Assembly: GCA_003255025.1 (NCBI GenBank)
Contig: QANY01000119.1
Coordinates: forward strand, 215,190-279,189
DNA length: 64,000 nucleotides
Origin: Datisca glomerata
Taxonomy: Eukaryota; Streptophyta; Magnoliopsida; Cucurbitales; Datiscaceae
Reading direction: 5' to 3'
Positions 31,913-45,155 of the stretch are shown here, piece after piece (position 1 is the stretch's first letter; each line of letters starts with the position of its first letter). The translations under genes and the position numbers were made by a program. The notes beneath the pieces are model-generated. The model made no database searches. It was not told the origin of the DNA and saw only the letters and a program-made list of their open reading frames with translations.

Positions 31913-34491
31913 CAACCTCTGTCTCTCCCCCTCTTAATCTCCCTTTCTATCTCTCTCTAGCTCCCCATTCATGTCCCTCTCTCTCCTTCTCTCTCTCGTT
32001 CTCTCCGTCTCTGTCTCTTTGTCTCTCTCCCGCTATCCCACTCAATCTTTCTTTCTCTTTCTCACTATTGTTCTCTCTCTCACTCTCACTCTCGCACTCT
32101 TTCTCCTTCTCTCTATCTCCTTGTCTCTTTTTCCCTCCCTCTCTCCCTCTTCCCTTCTCTCTCTCTCTCACACCGTCTTTCTATGGCTTCATCTCTGTCT
32201 CCCTCCCTCCTCCTTGATTTCTCTATCTTTGTCTCTCTCTCTCTCGCCCTCTCTTTCTCTTTCTCTCTCCCCCTCTCTCTTACTCTCTCTATCTCTCTCT
32301 ATCTCTTTGTCTCTTTTTCCCTCCCTCTCTCCCTCTCCCTCTCTCTCTCACCGTCTTTCTCTAGCTCTCCTCTCTATCGCTCTCCCTCCTCCTTGATTTC
32401 TCTTTCTTTGTCTCTCTCTCCCTCGCTCTCTCTCTCTCCCGCTCTCTTACTCTCTCTCTCTCCCTTTCTCCCTTTCTCTCCCTCTCTCTTGCTCTCTCTC
32501 ACCCTCGCTCTCTCCCTCTCACTCTCTTTCTCTTCCCCCGCTCTCTCTATCTCTCTCTCCCCTTCTCTACCATTGTCTCTATCATTCTCTCTCTCTCACA
32601 CACACACACACGCTTATGCTCTCTCCTTCTCTTTCTCCCTCTTTCTACCTCTCTCTCTCTCCCTCTCTCTCACTCTCTCTCTTTTCCTCTCTCTCACTCT
32701 CTCCCTCTCTCGCCTTGCTCTCTCCCCCGCTCTCTCTCCCCCCTCTCACTCACTCTCTATCTCTCTCTCCCCTTCCCTCTCACTCTCTATCTCTCTCTCT
32801 CTCACCCCATCTTTCTCTAGCTCTCCTCTCTCTCTCCCTTCTCCTTGATTTCTCTATATTTGTCTCTCTCCCTCTCTCTCTCTTTCTCTCTCCCCCTCTC
32901 TCTTACTCTCTCTGTCTCTCTCTATCTCTTTGTCTCTTTTTCCCTCCCTCTCTCCGTCTCCCTCTCTCTCTCACACTGTCTTTCTCTAGCTCTCCTCTCT
33001 CTCTCTCCCTCCTCCTTGATTTCTCTATCTTTGTTTCTCTCTCCCTCGCTCTCTCTCTCCCTCCTCCTTGATTTCTCTATCTTTGTTTCTCTCTCCCTCG
33101 CTCTCTCTCTCCCCCTCTCTCTCTCGTTCTCTCACTCTCTCACCCTTTCTCTCCCTCTCTCTTGTTCTCTCTCCCCCTTGCTCTCTCCCTCTCACTCTCT
33201 TTCTCTTCCCCCGCTCTCTCTATCTCTCTCTCTTCTTCACTACCTTTGTCTCTCTCGATCTCTCTCTCTCACACACACACACTCGCTCTCGCTCTTTCCT
33301 TCTCTCTCTCCCTCTTTCTACCTCTCTCTCTCTCCCCCTCTCTCTCACTCTCTGTCTTTTCCTCTCACTATTTTCCTCTCTCTCACTCTCTCCCTCTCTC
33401 GCCTTGCTCTCCCCCCGCTCTCTCTCTCCCCCTTCTCACTCACTCTCTATCTCTCTCTCCCCCTCCCTCTCACTCTCTATCTTTCTCTCTCTCACTTTCA
33501 CTCTCTCTATTTCCTCTCTCACCCTCCCACTCTAGCTCTCCCCGCTTTCCCCATTCCACTATTTCTCTCTTTATCTCTCTCTCTCGCTCGCTCTCTCTCA
33601 CTCCCTATTGCTCTCTCTTTCTCTCTCCCTCCCTTTCTCTCTCTCTCTCCCCTCCCACTCCCTTTCTCTCTCCCCCTCCCACTCTCTTTCTCTCACACAC
33701 ACACTCTCTCTCTCACACACACACACACTCTATCTTTCCATCTCTATCTGACGTTCTCTCCCCTTCTCTCTCTTTCTCTCTCCCTCGGTCTCCTACTCTC
33801 TGTTTCTCTCTTATCTCTCCCTTTCCCTCTCTATCTCATACTCTCACTCTCCCCCGCTCTCTCTCTTTCCCATTCCCTTTCTCTCTCTCTTTCTCTCTCT
33901 TTTGCTTTCTCTCTCTCGCTCTCTCCCGCTCTCTCTCCCACTCTCTCCCTCTCCCTCTCTCTCTTTTTCTCTCTCTATATCCCTCCCTCCCTCTCTCTTC
34001 CTCTTCCTCTATCTCTCTCTCAATCTCCCTCTCTCCCCTGCTCTCTCTCTTCCTCTCTCTCTCCCACTCCCTCTCTCCTTCTCTTTTTCCCTCTCTCTTT
34101 CACTCTCTATTTCGCTCTCTCTCTTTCACTCTCTCTCGCTCTCTCGCTCTCTCCCTCTCACTATCTCTCACCGACTCTCTCTCACTTTCACTCTATCTAT
34201 TTACCCTCGATCTAAGTCACCCTCTATCACTCCCTCCCTCTCTCCCTCTCTCTCCGTCCCTATCTCCCCCTCCCACTCTCTCTCTCTTTTCCTCTCTCCC
34301 TCTCACTCATTCTCTTTCGATCTCTCGCTAACTCGCACTATCTCTCCTTCCCTATCTCTCTATCTCTTTGTCTATCTCTCTCTCACTCTCTAACCCTCTC
34401 TCTGGCTCTCCTCTTTCTCTCTCCCCATCTTGCTATCTTGCTCTCTCTCCCCTCGCTCTCTGTCTCTCTCTCTGTCTTCCTCACTCTCTCT
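31913..34491 (+). repeat. Region V unit U7, c-d-e repeated and extended
   Basis: Module c occurs at about 32,170 (with an odd CTATGGCTTCATCTCTG), 32,345, 32,810, 32,975 and partly at 33,055. Module d occurs at 32,520-32,615 and 33,195-33,295. The g variant (33,535), the twin CA tracts (33,695-33,730) and the l variant (CCCTCGATCTAAGTC, about 34,205) are shared with U2, so U2 and U7 are sister units. Confidence 0.65.
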
Positions 34492-35988
34492 CAACCTCTG
34501 TCTCTCCCCCTCCTAATCTCCCTCTCTATCTCACTCTCACTCTCTCACGCTTTCTCCTTCTCTCAATCTCTTTGTATCTTTTTCCCTCCCTCTCTCCATC
34601 TCCCTCTCTCTCTCTCACACACCATCTTTCTCTAGTTCTCCTCTCTCTCTCTCCCTCCTCCTTAATTTCTTTATCTTTGTCTCTCTCTCTCTCTATCTCT
34701 CCCCCTTTCTTTTACTCTCTCTGTCTCTCTCTCTCTCATTCTCTCACTCTCTCTTTCTCTCCCGCTCTCTTGCTCTCTCTCCCCCTTGCTCTCTCCATCT
34801 CACTCTCTTTCTCTTCCCCCACTCTCTATCTCTCTCTCTCCTTTTCGGCCTTTGTCTCTCTCGTTCTCTCTCTCTCACACACACACTCACTCTCGCTCTC
34901 TCCTTCTCTCTCCCTCTCTCTACCTCTCTCTCTCTCCCTCTCTCTCCCTCCCTCTCTTTTCCTCTCTCTCACTCTCTCCCCCTCTTTCTCTTTCTCTCCC
35001 TCTCTCTTGTTGCCTCTCTCGCCTTGCTCTCTCTCCTTCTCCCTCTCTCTTGTTGTCTCTCTCTCCCACACTAACTCACACTCTCTCTCTCCCTCTCTCC
35101 CTCTCTCTCTAGCTCTCTCACCCGCCCTCTCTCTAGCTCTCCTCTCTCTCTCTCCATCACTATCTCGTTCTCTCTCTCTCCCTATTCCATTATTTCTCTC
35201 TATCTGTCTCTCTCTCTCTTGCTCTCTCTCACTCTCTCTTGCTCTCTCTTTCTCTCTCATTCCCTTTCTCTCTCTCCCTTTCTCTCTCTCTCTCAGTTTC
35301 TCGCTCTTTTCCCCTCCCTTGCTCCCTCACTCTCTCCCCATTTCTATATGTCTCTGTCCCCCCCTCTCTCTCACTCTCACTCTCTCCCCCTCCCTCACTA
35401 TTTCTCTTTCTCCCTCATTCCCTCCCTTTATCACTCACTTTCTCTCACACACACACACACACACTCTATCTCTCTCTCTTGCTCTCTCTCTCTCCCTCCC
35501 ACTCTCTCTCCCCCTCTTTATCTCTCTATCCCTCCCTCCCTCCCTCTCTTCCTCTTCCTCTATCTCTATCTCAATCTCCCTCTCTCTTTCTCCCACTCTA
35601 ACTCTCTCTCCCTCCCTTTTCCACTCTCTCACTCTCTCTCACTGTCTCCCTCTCTCACACACTCTTCTCCTCTCTCACCATCTCACTTTGTCTCTCTTTC
35701 ATTTTGTGTCTCTCTCTCTATGTCTCTATCTCCGTCTCTCTCACTCTCTCTCTCTCACGCTCTCTCACTCTCTCCCTCTGACTATCTCTCACCCTCTCTC
35801 TCTCACTTTCACTCTCTCTATTTCCCCCTCGATCTCTCTACCCCTCTATCACTCCCTCCCTCTCTCCCTCTCTCTCTCTCCCTCCCTCTCTCTCTCTCCC
35901 ACTCCCTCTCTCTTTTCCTCTCTCTCACACTCACTCTCTAGCTCTCTCCCCTCGCTCTCTGTCTCTCTCTGTCTTCCTCGCTCTCTCT
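34492..35988 (+). repeat. Region V unit U8 (a/b fusion, then c-m, 1,497 bp)
   Basis: Module a breaks at CTCTATCTC and continues as the late part of b (ACTCTCACTCTCTCACGC, about 34,530), deleting CATTCATGTCCC and the GCTATCCC part. The second e joins f at about 35,050. Modules g-m are complete and close to U10 and U11. Confidence 0.75.
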
Positions 35989-37148
35989 CAACCTCTATCT
36001 CTCCCCCTCTTAATCACCCTCTCTATCTCTCTTTATCTCCCCATTCATGTCCCTCTCTCTCCTCCTCTCTCTCTCGCTCTCTCCCTCTCTCTCTCTTTGT
36101 CTCACTCCTGCTATCCCGCTCTATCTTTCTTTCTCTTTCTCAATGTTCTCTCTCTCACTCTCACTCTCGCACGCTTTCTCCTTCTCTCTATCTCTTTGTC
36201 TCTTTTTCCCTCCCTCTCTCCCTCTCCCCCTCACTCTCTCTCACACCGTATTTCTCTAGCTCTCCTCTCTCTCTCCCTCCTCCTCGATTTCTGTATCTTT
36301 GTCTCTCTCTCCCTCGCTCTCTCTCTCTCTCCCCCACTCTCTTACTCTCTCTCTCTCTCGTTCTTTCACTCTCTCTCTCTCGTTCTCTCACTCTCTCTCA
36401 CTCGTTCTCTCACTCTCTCTCACTCGTTCTCTCCTCGATTTCTCTATCTTTGTCTCTCCCTCTTGCTCTCTCCCTCTCACTCTATTTCTCTTCCCCCGCT
36501 CTCTCTATCTCTCTCTCTCCTTCTCTACCTTTGTCTCTCTCGTTCTCTCTCTCTCACACACACACACACTCACTTTCACTCTCTCCTTCTCTCTCTCCCT
36601 GTCTTTCCCTCTCTCTCCCTCTCTCTCCCTCTCTCTCCCTCTCTCTTTTCCTCTCTCTCACTCTCTCCCCCTCTTTCTCTTTCTCTTCCTCTCTCTCGCC
36701 TTGCTCTCTCTCTCTCTCCCTCTCTCTCGCTAGCTCTCTCTCTCTCCCTCCTTCTCACTCTCTTTCTCTTTCTCTCTCTCTCGTTGTCTCTCTCACTGTC
36801 TCTCTCTCTCACACACTCTTCTCCTCTCTCACCAACTCACTTTGTCCCTCTTTCGTTCTCTATGTCTCTCTCTCTCTATGTCTCTATCTCCCTCTCTCTC
36901 TTACTCTCTCTCTCACGCTCTCTCACTCTCTCCCTCTGACTATCTCTCACCCTCTCTCTCTCACTTTCACTCTCTCTATTTCCCCCTCGATCTCTCTATC
37001 CCTCTATCACTCCCTCCCTCTCTCCCTCTCTCCCTCTCCCTCACATTCTCTCTCTCCCACTCCCTCTCTATTTTCCTCTCTCTCACACTCACTCTCTAGC
37101 TCTCTCCCCTCGCCCTCTGTCTCTCTCTATGTCTTCCTCGCTCTCTCC
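35989..37148 (+). repeat. Region V unit U9 (a-e, then k-m, 1,160 bp)
   Basis: At about 36,780-36,800 module e (CGTTGTCTCTCTC) passes directly into module k (ACTGTCTCTC, then ACACTCTTCTCC), deleting f to j. A partial c (CTCCTCGATTTCTC) is inserted before d at about 36,430. Confidence 0.75.
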
Positions 37149-38952
37149 CAACCTCTGTCTCTCCCCCTCTTAATCTCCCTCTCTATCTCTCTTTATCTCC
37201 TCATTCATGTACCTCTCTCTCCTCCTCTCTCTCTCACTCTCTCCCTCTCTCTCTCTTTGTCTCACTCCCGCTATCCCGCTCTATCTTTCGTTCTCTTTCT
37301 CAATGTTGTTCTCTCTCTCACTCTCACTCTCGCATGTTTTCTCCTTCTCTCTATCTCTTTCTCTCTTTTTCCCTCGCTCTCTCCCTCTCCCCCTCACTCG
37401 CTCTCTCACACCGTCTTTCTCTAGCTCTCCTCTCTCTCTCCCTCCTCCTTGATTTCTCTATCTTTGTCTCTCTCTACCTCGCTCTCTCTCTCTTTCTCTC
37501 TCCCCCACTCTCTTACTCTCTCTCTCTCTCTCGTTCTCTCACACTCTCTCTCTCATTCTCTCACTCTCTCTCTCTTTCTCTCCCTCTCTCTTGCTCTCTC
37601 CCTCTCACTCTCTTTCTCTTCCCCCGCTCTCTCTATCTCTCTCTCTCCTTCTCCACCTTTGTCAGTCTCCTTCTCTCTCTCACACACACACACTCACTTT
37701 CGCTCTCTCCTTCCCTCTCTCTACCTCTATCTCTCTCCCTCTCTCTCCCTCTCTCTTTTCCTCTCTCTCACTCTCTCCCCCTCTTTCTCTTTCTCTTCCT
37801 CTCTCTCGCTGTCTCTCTCGCCTTGCTCTCTCTCTCTCTCCCTCCTTCTCACTCTATTTCTCTTTCTCTCTCTCTCACCTTGCTCTCTCCCCTGCTCTCT
37901 CTCTCCCCCCTCTCACTCTCTTTCTCTCTCTCCCCCCTCCCTCTCACTCTCTCTCACTTTCACTCTCTCTATTTTCTCTCTCTCCCTCTCTCTCTCTCTC
38001 TCACTTTCACTCTCTCTCTTTTCTCTTTGTCTCTCTCTCCCTCACTGACTCACACACTCTCTCTCCCTCTCTCCCTCTCACTCCCTCTCTTCCTCTCTCT
38101 TGCTCTCTCACCCTCCCTCTCTCTAGCTTTCCTCTCTCTCTCCATCACTATCTCGTTCTCTCTTTCCCCATTCCACTATTTCTCTCTATCTCTCTCTCTC
38201 GCTTGCTCTCTCTTTCTCTCTCATTCCCTTTCTCTCACCCTTTCTCTCTCTCTCAGATTCTCGCCCTTTTCCTCCCCCTTGCTGCCTCACTCACTCCCCC
38301 TTTCTATTTGTCTATGTCCCCCTCTCTCTCTCACTATCACTCTCTCCCCCTCCCTCACTATTTCTCTTTCTCCCACTTTCCCTCCCTTTATCACTCACTG
38401 TCTTTCTCTCTCTCTCACACACACACACTCTCTCTCTTGCTCTCTCTCCCACCCACTCTCTCTCCCCCTCTTTATCTCTCTATCCCTCCCTCCCTCACTC
38501 TCTTCCTCTTCCTCTATCTCTATCTCAATCTCCCTCTCTCTTTGTCCCTCTCTAACTCTCTTTCCCTCCCTCTCTCTCTTTTCCACTCTCTCACTCTCTC
38601 TCACTGTCTCTCTCTCTCTCACACTCTTCTCCTCTCTCACCATCTCACTTTGTCCCTCTTTCGTTCTCTATGTCTCTTTCTCTCTATGTCTCTATCTCCC
38701 TCTCTCTCTTACTCTCTCTCTCTCACACGCTCTCTCACTCTCTCCCTCTGACTATCTCTCACCCTCTCTCTCTCACTTTCACTCTCTCTATTTCCCCCTC
38801 GATCTCTCTATCCCTCTATCACTCCCTCCCTCTCTCCCTCTCCCTCCCTTTCTCTCTCTCCCACTCCCTCTCTCTTTTCCTCTCTCTTACACTCACTCTC
38901 TAGCTCTCTCCCCTCGCTCTCTGTCTCTCTCTCTGTCTTCGTCGCTCTCTCT
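37149..38952 (+). repeat. Region V unit U10, complete reference unit (1,804 bp)
   Basis: Modules in order with approximate starts: a 37,149; b 37,270; c 37,408; d 37,610; e 37,805; f 38,010; g 38,120; h 38,205; i 38,350; j 38,465; k 38,580; l 38,748; m 38,890. CA tracts follow d and i. It is the best template for aligning the rest of the array. Confidence 0.8.
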
Positions 38953-40700
38953 CAACCGTTGTCTCTCCCCCTCTTAATCTCCCTCTCTATCTCTCTTTAT
39001 CTCCTCATTCATGTCCCTCCCTCTCCTCCTCTTTCTCTCACTCTCTCCCTCTCTCTCTCTTCGTCTCTCTCCCGCTATCCCGCTCTATCTTTCTTTCTCT
39101 TTCTCACTGTTGTTCTCTCTCTCACTCTCACTCTCACACGCTTTCTCCTTCTCTCTATCTCTTTGTCTCCTTTTCCTTCCCTCTCTCCCTCTCCCCCTCA
39201 CTCTCTCTCTCACACCGTCTTTCTCTAGCTCTCATCTCCCTCTCTCTCTCTCTCCCTCCTCCTTGATTTCTCTATCTCTTTCTCTCTCTCCCTCGCTCTC
39301 TCTCTTTCTCTCTCCCCCACTCTCTTACTCTCTCTCTCTCATTCTCTCACTCTCTCTCTTTCTCTCCCTCTCTCTTGCTCTCTCCCTCTCACTCTCTTTC
39401 TCTTCCCCCGCTCTCTCTTTCTCTTTTTCTCCCCTTCACTACCTTTGTCTCTCTTGTTCTCTCTCTCTCACACACACACACTCGCTTTCGCTCTCTCCTT
39501 CTCTCTCTCCATCTCTGTACCTCTCTCCCTCCCTCTCTCTCCGTCTCTCTTTTCCTCTGTCTCACTCTCTCCCCCTCTTTCTCTTTCTCTCCCTCTCTCT
39601 TGCTGTCTCTTAGCCTTGCTCTCTCTATCCCCCTCCCTCTCACTCTATTTCTCTTTCTCTATCTCTCTTGTTGTCTCTCTCGCCTTGCTCTCTCTCCCCT
39701 CTCACTCTCTTTCTCTCTCTACCCCCTCCCTCTCACTCTCTCTCTCTCACTTTCACGCTCTCTATTTCCCCTCTCTCTCTCTCACTTTCCTTCTCTCTCT
39801 TTTCTCTTTGTCTCTCTCTCTCCCTCACTGACTCACACTCTCTCTCTCACTCCCTCTCTCCCTCTCTCTTGCTCTCTCACCCTCCCCCTCTCTAGCTCTC
39901 CTCTCTCTCTCCATCATTATCTCGTTCTCTCTCTTTCCCCATTCCACTATTCCTCTCTCTCTCTCTCTCGCTTGCTCTCTCTTTCTCTCTCATTCCCTTT
40001 CTCTCTCCCTTTCTCTCTCTGTCAATTTCTCGCTCTTTTCCTCTCCCTTGCTCCCTCACTCTCTCCCCCTTTCTATTTGTCTCTGTCCCCCCTCTCTCTC
40101 ACTCTCACTCTCTCCCCCTCCCTCACTATTTCTCTTTCTCCCTCATTCCCTCCCTTTATCACACACTTTCTCTCTCACACACACACTCTCTCTCTTGCTC
40201 TCTCTCTCCCTCCCACTCTCTCCCCCTCTTTATCTCTCTATCCCTCCCTCCCTCACTGTCTTCCTCTTCCTCTATCTCTATCTCAATCTCCCTCTCTCTT
40301 TCTCCCTCTCTAACTCTCTCTCCCTCTCTCTCTCTTTTCAAGTCTCTCACTCTCTCTCACTGTCTCTCTCTCACACACACTCTTCTCCTCTCTCACCATC
40401 TCACTTTGTCTCTCTTTCGTTCTCTATGTCTCTCTCTCTATGTCTCTATCTCCCTCTCTCTCTTACTCTCTCTCTCTCTCACGCTCTCTCACTCTCTCCC
40501 TCTGACTATCTCTCATCCTTTCTCTCTCACTTTCACTCTCTCTATTTCCCCTTGATCTCTCTATCCCTCTATCACTCCCTCCCTCTCTCCCGCTCCTCTC
40601 TCTCTCCCTCCCTTTCTCTCTCTCCCACTCGTTTTCTCTTTTCCTCTCTCTCACACTCACTCTCTAGCTCTCTCCCCCCGCTCTCTATCTCTCTCTCTCT
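38953..40700 (+). repeat. Region V unit U11, complete unit (1,748 bp)
   Basis: All thirteen modules in the same order as U10, differing by short CT indels and scattered substitutions. For example, module a begins CAACCGTTGTC, and module m has CCCCCCGCTCTCTATC without the CTTCCTCGC word. Together with U10 it defines the complete period. Confidence 0.8.
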
Positions 40701-43372
40701 CAACCTCTGTCTCTCCCCCTCTTAATCTCCCTCTCTATCTCTCTTTATCTCCCCATTCATGTCCCTCTCTCTTCTCCTCTTTCTCTCGCTCTCTCCTTCT
40801 CTCTCTCTCTTTGTCTCACTCCTGCTATCCCGCTATCCTTCTATCTTTCTTTCTCTTTCTCACTGTTGTTCTCTTTCTCACTCTCACTCTCGCACCCTTT
40901 CTCCTTCTCTCTATCTCTTTGTCTCTTTTTCCCTCCCACTCTCCCTCTCCCCCTCACTCTCTCTCTCATCGTCTTTCTCTAGCTCTCCTCTCTCTCTCTC
41001 CCTCCTCTTTGATTTCTCTCCCCCCCACTCTCTTACTCTCTCTCCCTCCTCTTTGATTTCTCTCCCCCCACTCTCTTTCTCTTCCCCCGCTCTCTCTATC
41101 TCTCTCTCTCCTTCTCTACCTTTGTCTTTCTCGTTCTCTCTCTCACACTGACACACTCGCTTTCGCTCTCTCCTTCTCTCTCTCACACAGACACACTCGC
41201 TTTCGCTCTCTCCCTCTCTCTTTTCCTCTCTATCACTCTCTCCCCCTCTCTCTTTCTCTCCCTCTCTCTTGCTGTCTCTCTCGCCTTGCTCTCTCTCTTT
41301 CTCCCCCTCCCTCTCACTCTATTTCTCTTTCTCTCTCTCTCTCGTTGTCTCTCTCGCCTTTCTCTCTCCCCCGCTCTCTCTTTCCCCCCTCTCACTCTCT
41401 CCCTCTCTCTCTCTCTCACTTTCACTCTCTCTTTTCTCTTTGTCTCTCTCTCTCCCTCACTGACTCACACTCTCTCTCTCCCTCTCTCCCTCTCTCTTGC
41501 TCTCTCACCCTCCCTCTCTCTAGCTCTCCTATCTCTCTCCATCACTATCTCGTTCTCTCTCTTTCCCCATTCCACTATTTCTCTCTATATCTCTCTCTCT
41601 CGCTTGCTCTCTCTTTCTCTCTCATTCCCTTTCTCTCTCTCCCATTCTCTCTCTCTCAGTTTCTCTCTATTTCCCCCTCTCTTGCTCCCTCACTCTCTCC
41701 CCATTTCTATTTGTCTCTTCCCCCTCCCTGTCTAACTCTCACTCTCTCCCCCTCCCTCACTATCTCTCTTTCTCCCTCATTCCCTCCCTTTATCACTCTA
41801 TTTCTCTCTCTCACACACACACCCACTCTCTCTTGCTCTCTCACCCTCCCACTCTCTCTCCCCCTCTTTATCTCTCTATCCCTGCCTCCCTGCCTCTCTT
41901 CCTCTTCCTCTATCTCTATCTCAATCTCCCTCTCTCTTTCTCCCTCTCTAACTCTCTCTCGTTCTCTCTCTCTCTCTTTTCCACTCTCTCACTCTCTCTC
42001 ACTGTCTCTCTCTCTCACACACTCTCTTTCTTCTCTCACCATCACACTTTATCCTTCTTTCGTTCTCTCTGTCTCTCTCTCTATGTCTCTATCTCCCTCT
42101 CTCTCTTGCTCTCTCTCTCTCTCACGCTCTCTCACTCCCTCCCTCTCTCCCTCTCTACTTCCCTCTCTACTTCCCTCTCTCTGTCCCACTCCCTATCTCT
42201 TTTCCTCTCTCTCACACACTCACTGTCTAGCTCTCTCTCTCACAAACTTGCACTATCTCTCCTTCCCTCTCTCTCTGTCTCTTTGTCTCTCTCTCTCTCA
42301 CTGCCTCTCTCTCTAGCTCTCCTCTTTCTCTCTCTCCATTTCACTATCTCTCTCTCCCCTCTCTCCCTCTCTCACTCCCTTTCTTCCTCTCTCTCTTCCC
42401 CCCTCCCACTCTCTTTTTCTCTCGCTCTCTCTTCCCCTCCCTCTCACTCTCTTTTTCTCTCGCTCTCTCTCCCCCTCCCTCTCACTCTCTTTCACTCTCG
42501 CTCTTTCTCCCCCTCCCTCTCTCTATCTCTCCCTCTCTCTTTCTCACTTGCACTCTCTATTTCCCTCTCACTCCCTCTCTCACTTTCTCCCTCTACTTCT
42601 CTCACTCTCTCTCACTTTCACTCTCTCTCTCTCTCTCACTTTAACTCTATATCTCTTATCTCATTCTCTCTTTCTCTCTCACTCACACACACTCTCTTTG
42701 TCCCCCTCACTCTCCATCTCTCCCTCTCGCTCCTTTTCTCCCTCTCTATTTCTCTCTCTCTCTCTCACCCTCCAACTCTCTACATCTCCTCTCTCTCCGT
42801 CGTTATCTCGCTCTCTCTAATTCCCCATTGCACTCTTTCTCTCTCTATCTCTCTCTCTCACTCCCTCTTGCGCTCTCTCTTTCTCATTCCCTTTCTCTCT
42901 CTCCCGCCCCCCCGCTCTCCCACTCCCTCTCTCCCTCTCTCTTTCCCTCTCTCTCTTTCACTCTATGTTTCCCTCTCTCTTTCACTCTCTCTCACTCTCT
43001 CGCTCTCTCCCTCTCACTATCTCTTACTGACTCTCTCTCACTTTCACTCTATCTATTTCCCCATCAATCTGTCTCTCACTCTCTCACTCCCTCCCTCTCT
43101 CCCTCTCTCTCTCACACTCTCTCTTTTCCTCTCTCCCTCTCACCCACTCCCTCTCTCTGTTCCTCTCTCCCTCTCACTCACTCTCTTTCTCTCTCTCACT
43201 AACTCGCACTATCTCTCCTTCCCTATCTCACTTTCTCTTTGTCTATCTCTCTCTCACTCTCTCACCCTCTCTCTGGCTCTCCTCTTTCTCTCTCCCCATC
43301 TTGCTATCTCACACTCTCTCTCCCCTCGCACTCTATCTCTCTCTGTCTTCCTCGCTCTCTCTCAACCTTTGT
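40701..43372 (+). repeat. Region V unit U12, complete a-k followed by a diverged tail
   Basis: a-k are typical. A CCTCCTCTTTGATTTCTC duplication lies in c (41,003 and 41,047) and a duplicated CACACTCGCTTTCGCTC in d (41,151 and 41,194). From about 42,110 the order breaks down: a 38 bp triplet, words unlike other units (CTTTAACTCTATATC), then l and n variants leading to the next anchor. The tail resembles regions VI and VII. Confidence 0.65.
42395..42510 (+). repeat. 38 bp tandem triplet
   Basis: CACTCTCTTTTTCTCTCGC is repeated with CGCTCT words at 42,423, 42,461 and 42,499, giving an exact 38 bp period. The third copy has CACTCTCTTTCACTCTCGC. Confidence 0.8.
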
Positions 43373-45155
43373 CTGTCCCCCTCTCAATCTCCTTCTCTAT
43401 CTCTCTCTATCTCCCATTCATGTCCCTCTCTCTCCTTCTCTCTCTCTTGTTCTCTCCCTCTCTCTCTCTTTGTCTCTCTCCCGCTATCCCACTCTATCTT
43501 TCTTTCTCTTTCTCACTGTTGTTCTCTCTCTCACTCTCACTCTCTCACGCTTTCTCCTTCTCTCTATCTCTTTGTCTCTTTTTCCCTCCCTCCCTCTCTC
43601 TCCCTCTCTCTCTCACACCATCTTTCTCTAGCTCTCCTCTCTCTCTCTCCCTCCTTGATTTCTCTATATTTGTCTCTTTCCCTCGCACTCTCTCACTCTC
43701 TCGTTCTCTCACTCTCACTCCCTCTCTCTTGCTCTCTCCCCCCTTTCTTTCTCCCTCTCACTCTCTTTCTTATCCCCTGCTCTCTCTATCTCTCTCTCCT
43801 TCTCTACCTTTGTCTCTCTCGTTCGCTCTCACACACACATACACTTGCTCTCTATCTCCTTCTCTCTCTCCCTCTCTACCTCTCTCTCTCCCTCTCTTTA
43901 CCTCTTTCTTTCTCCCCGCTCTCATTGCCTCTCTCTCTCACTCCCTCTTACTCTCTCATTCCTTTCTCTCTCTCCCACCCCTTTTCTCTCTCCCACTCCC
44001 TCTCTCCCTCTCTCTTTCACTCTCTCTCGCTCTCTCACTCTCTCCCTCTCACTATCTCTTACTGACTCTCTCTCACTTTCACTCTATCTATTTCCCCATC
44101 GATCTGTCTCTCCCTCTCTCACTCACTCCCTCTCTCCCTCTCTCTCTCTCCCTCTATCTCTCACACACTCTCTCTTTTCCTCTCTCCCTCTCACTCACTC
44201 TCTTTCTTTCTCTCGCTAACTCACACTATCTCTCCTTCCCTATCTCTCTCTCTCTTTGTCTATCACTCTCTCTCACTCTCTCATGCTCTTTCTCTAGCTC
44301 TCCTCTTTCTCTCTCCCCACCCCGCTATCTCGCTCTCTCTCCCCCCTCGCTCTCTGTCTACCTCTCTCTCTCCCTCTCTCTACCTCTTTCTCTCTCCCCG
44401 CTCTCTCTGCCTCTCTCTCTCACTCCCTCTTAATCTCTCTCTCTGGCCCCTTTCTCTCTCCCACTCCCTCTCTCCCTCTCTCTTTCACTCTATCTCGCTC
44501 TCTCGCTCTCTCCCTCTCACTATCTCTTACTGACTATCTCTCACTTTCACTCTATCTATTTCCCAATCGATATGTCTCTCCCTCTCTCACTCCCTCCGTC
44601 TCTCCCTCTCTCTCTCCCTCTCTCTCACACACTCTCTCTCTTTCTTTCTCTCGCTAACTCGCACTATTCTTTCCTTCCCTATCTCCCTTTCTCTTTGTCT
44701 ATCACTCTCTCACTCTCTCATTCTCTCTCTCTGGCTCTCCTCTTTCTCTCTCCCCATCTCGCTATCTCGCTCTCTCCCCCCTCACTCTCTCACCCCCCTC
44801 GCTCTCTCTCAACCTCTGTCTCTCCTGCTCTCAATCTCCCTCCCTTTCTCTCTATATCTCCCCATTCATGTCCCTCTCTCTCCTCTCTCTCTCTCTTTCT
44901 CTCCTTCTCTCTCTCTCGCTCTCTCCCTCTCTCTTTGTCTTTATCCCGCTATCCCACTCTATCTTTCTTTCTCCTTCTCACTGTTGTTCTCCCTCTCACT
45001 CTCGCTCTCTTACTCTCTTTCTCTCTCTTTCCCCCTGCCACCCTCTTTCTCTCTCTCTCTCACACACACACCCACACTCTCTCTCACTCTCACTCCCTCT
45101 TGCTCTCTCTCTCATTCCCTTTCTCTTTCTCCCGCCCAATCTCCCTCTCTCCCAC
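43200..45155 (+). repeat. Segmental twin, copy 1 (~1.95 kb)
   Basis: This segment and 48,415-50,384 share landmark order and long identical stretches (for example 43,600-44,030 against 48,814-49,244). The offset is 5,214 bp at 43,491 and 5,230 bp at 45,131. The part at about 44,290-44,520 is clearly more diverged from its partner. Copy 1 stops matching exactly at the N (45,156). Confidence 0.85.
43373..44809 (+). repeat. Region V unit U13 (a-b-c-d, then l-n twice)
   Basis: a-d are typical. Then e to k are missing and two successive l-n blocks follow (l 44,055 and 44,530; n 44,215 and 44,650). The variant l reads TTACTGACTCTCTC and CCCCATCGATCTGTC, found only here, at 43,030 and in U17. Confidence 0.7.
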
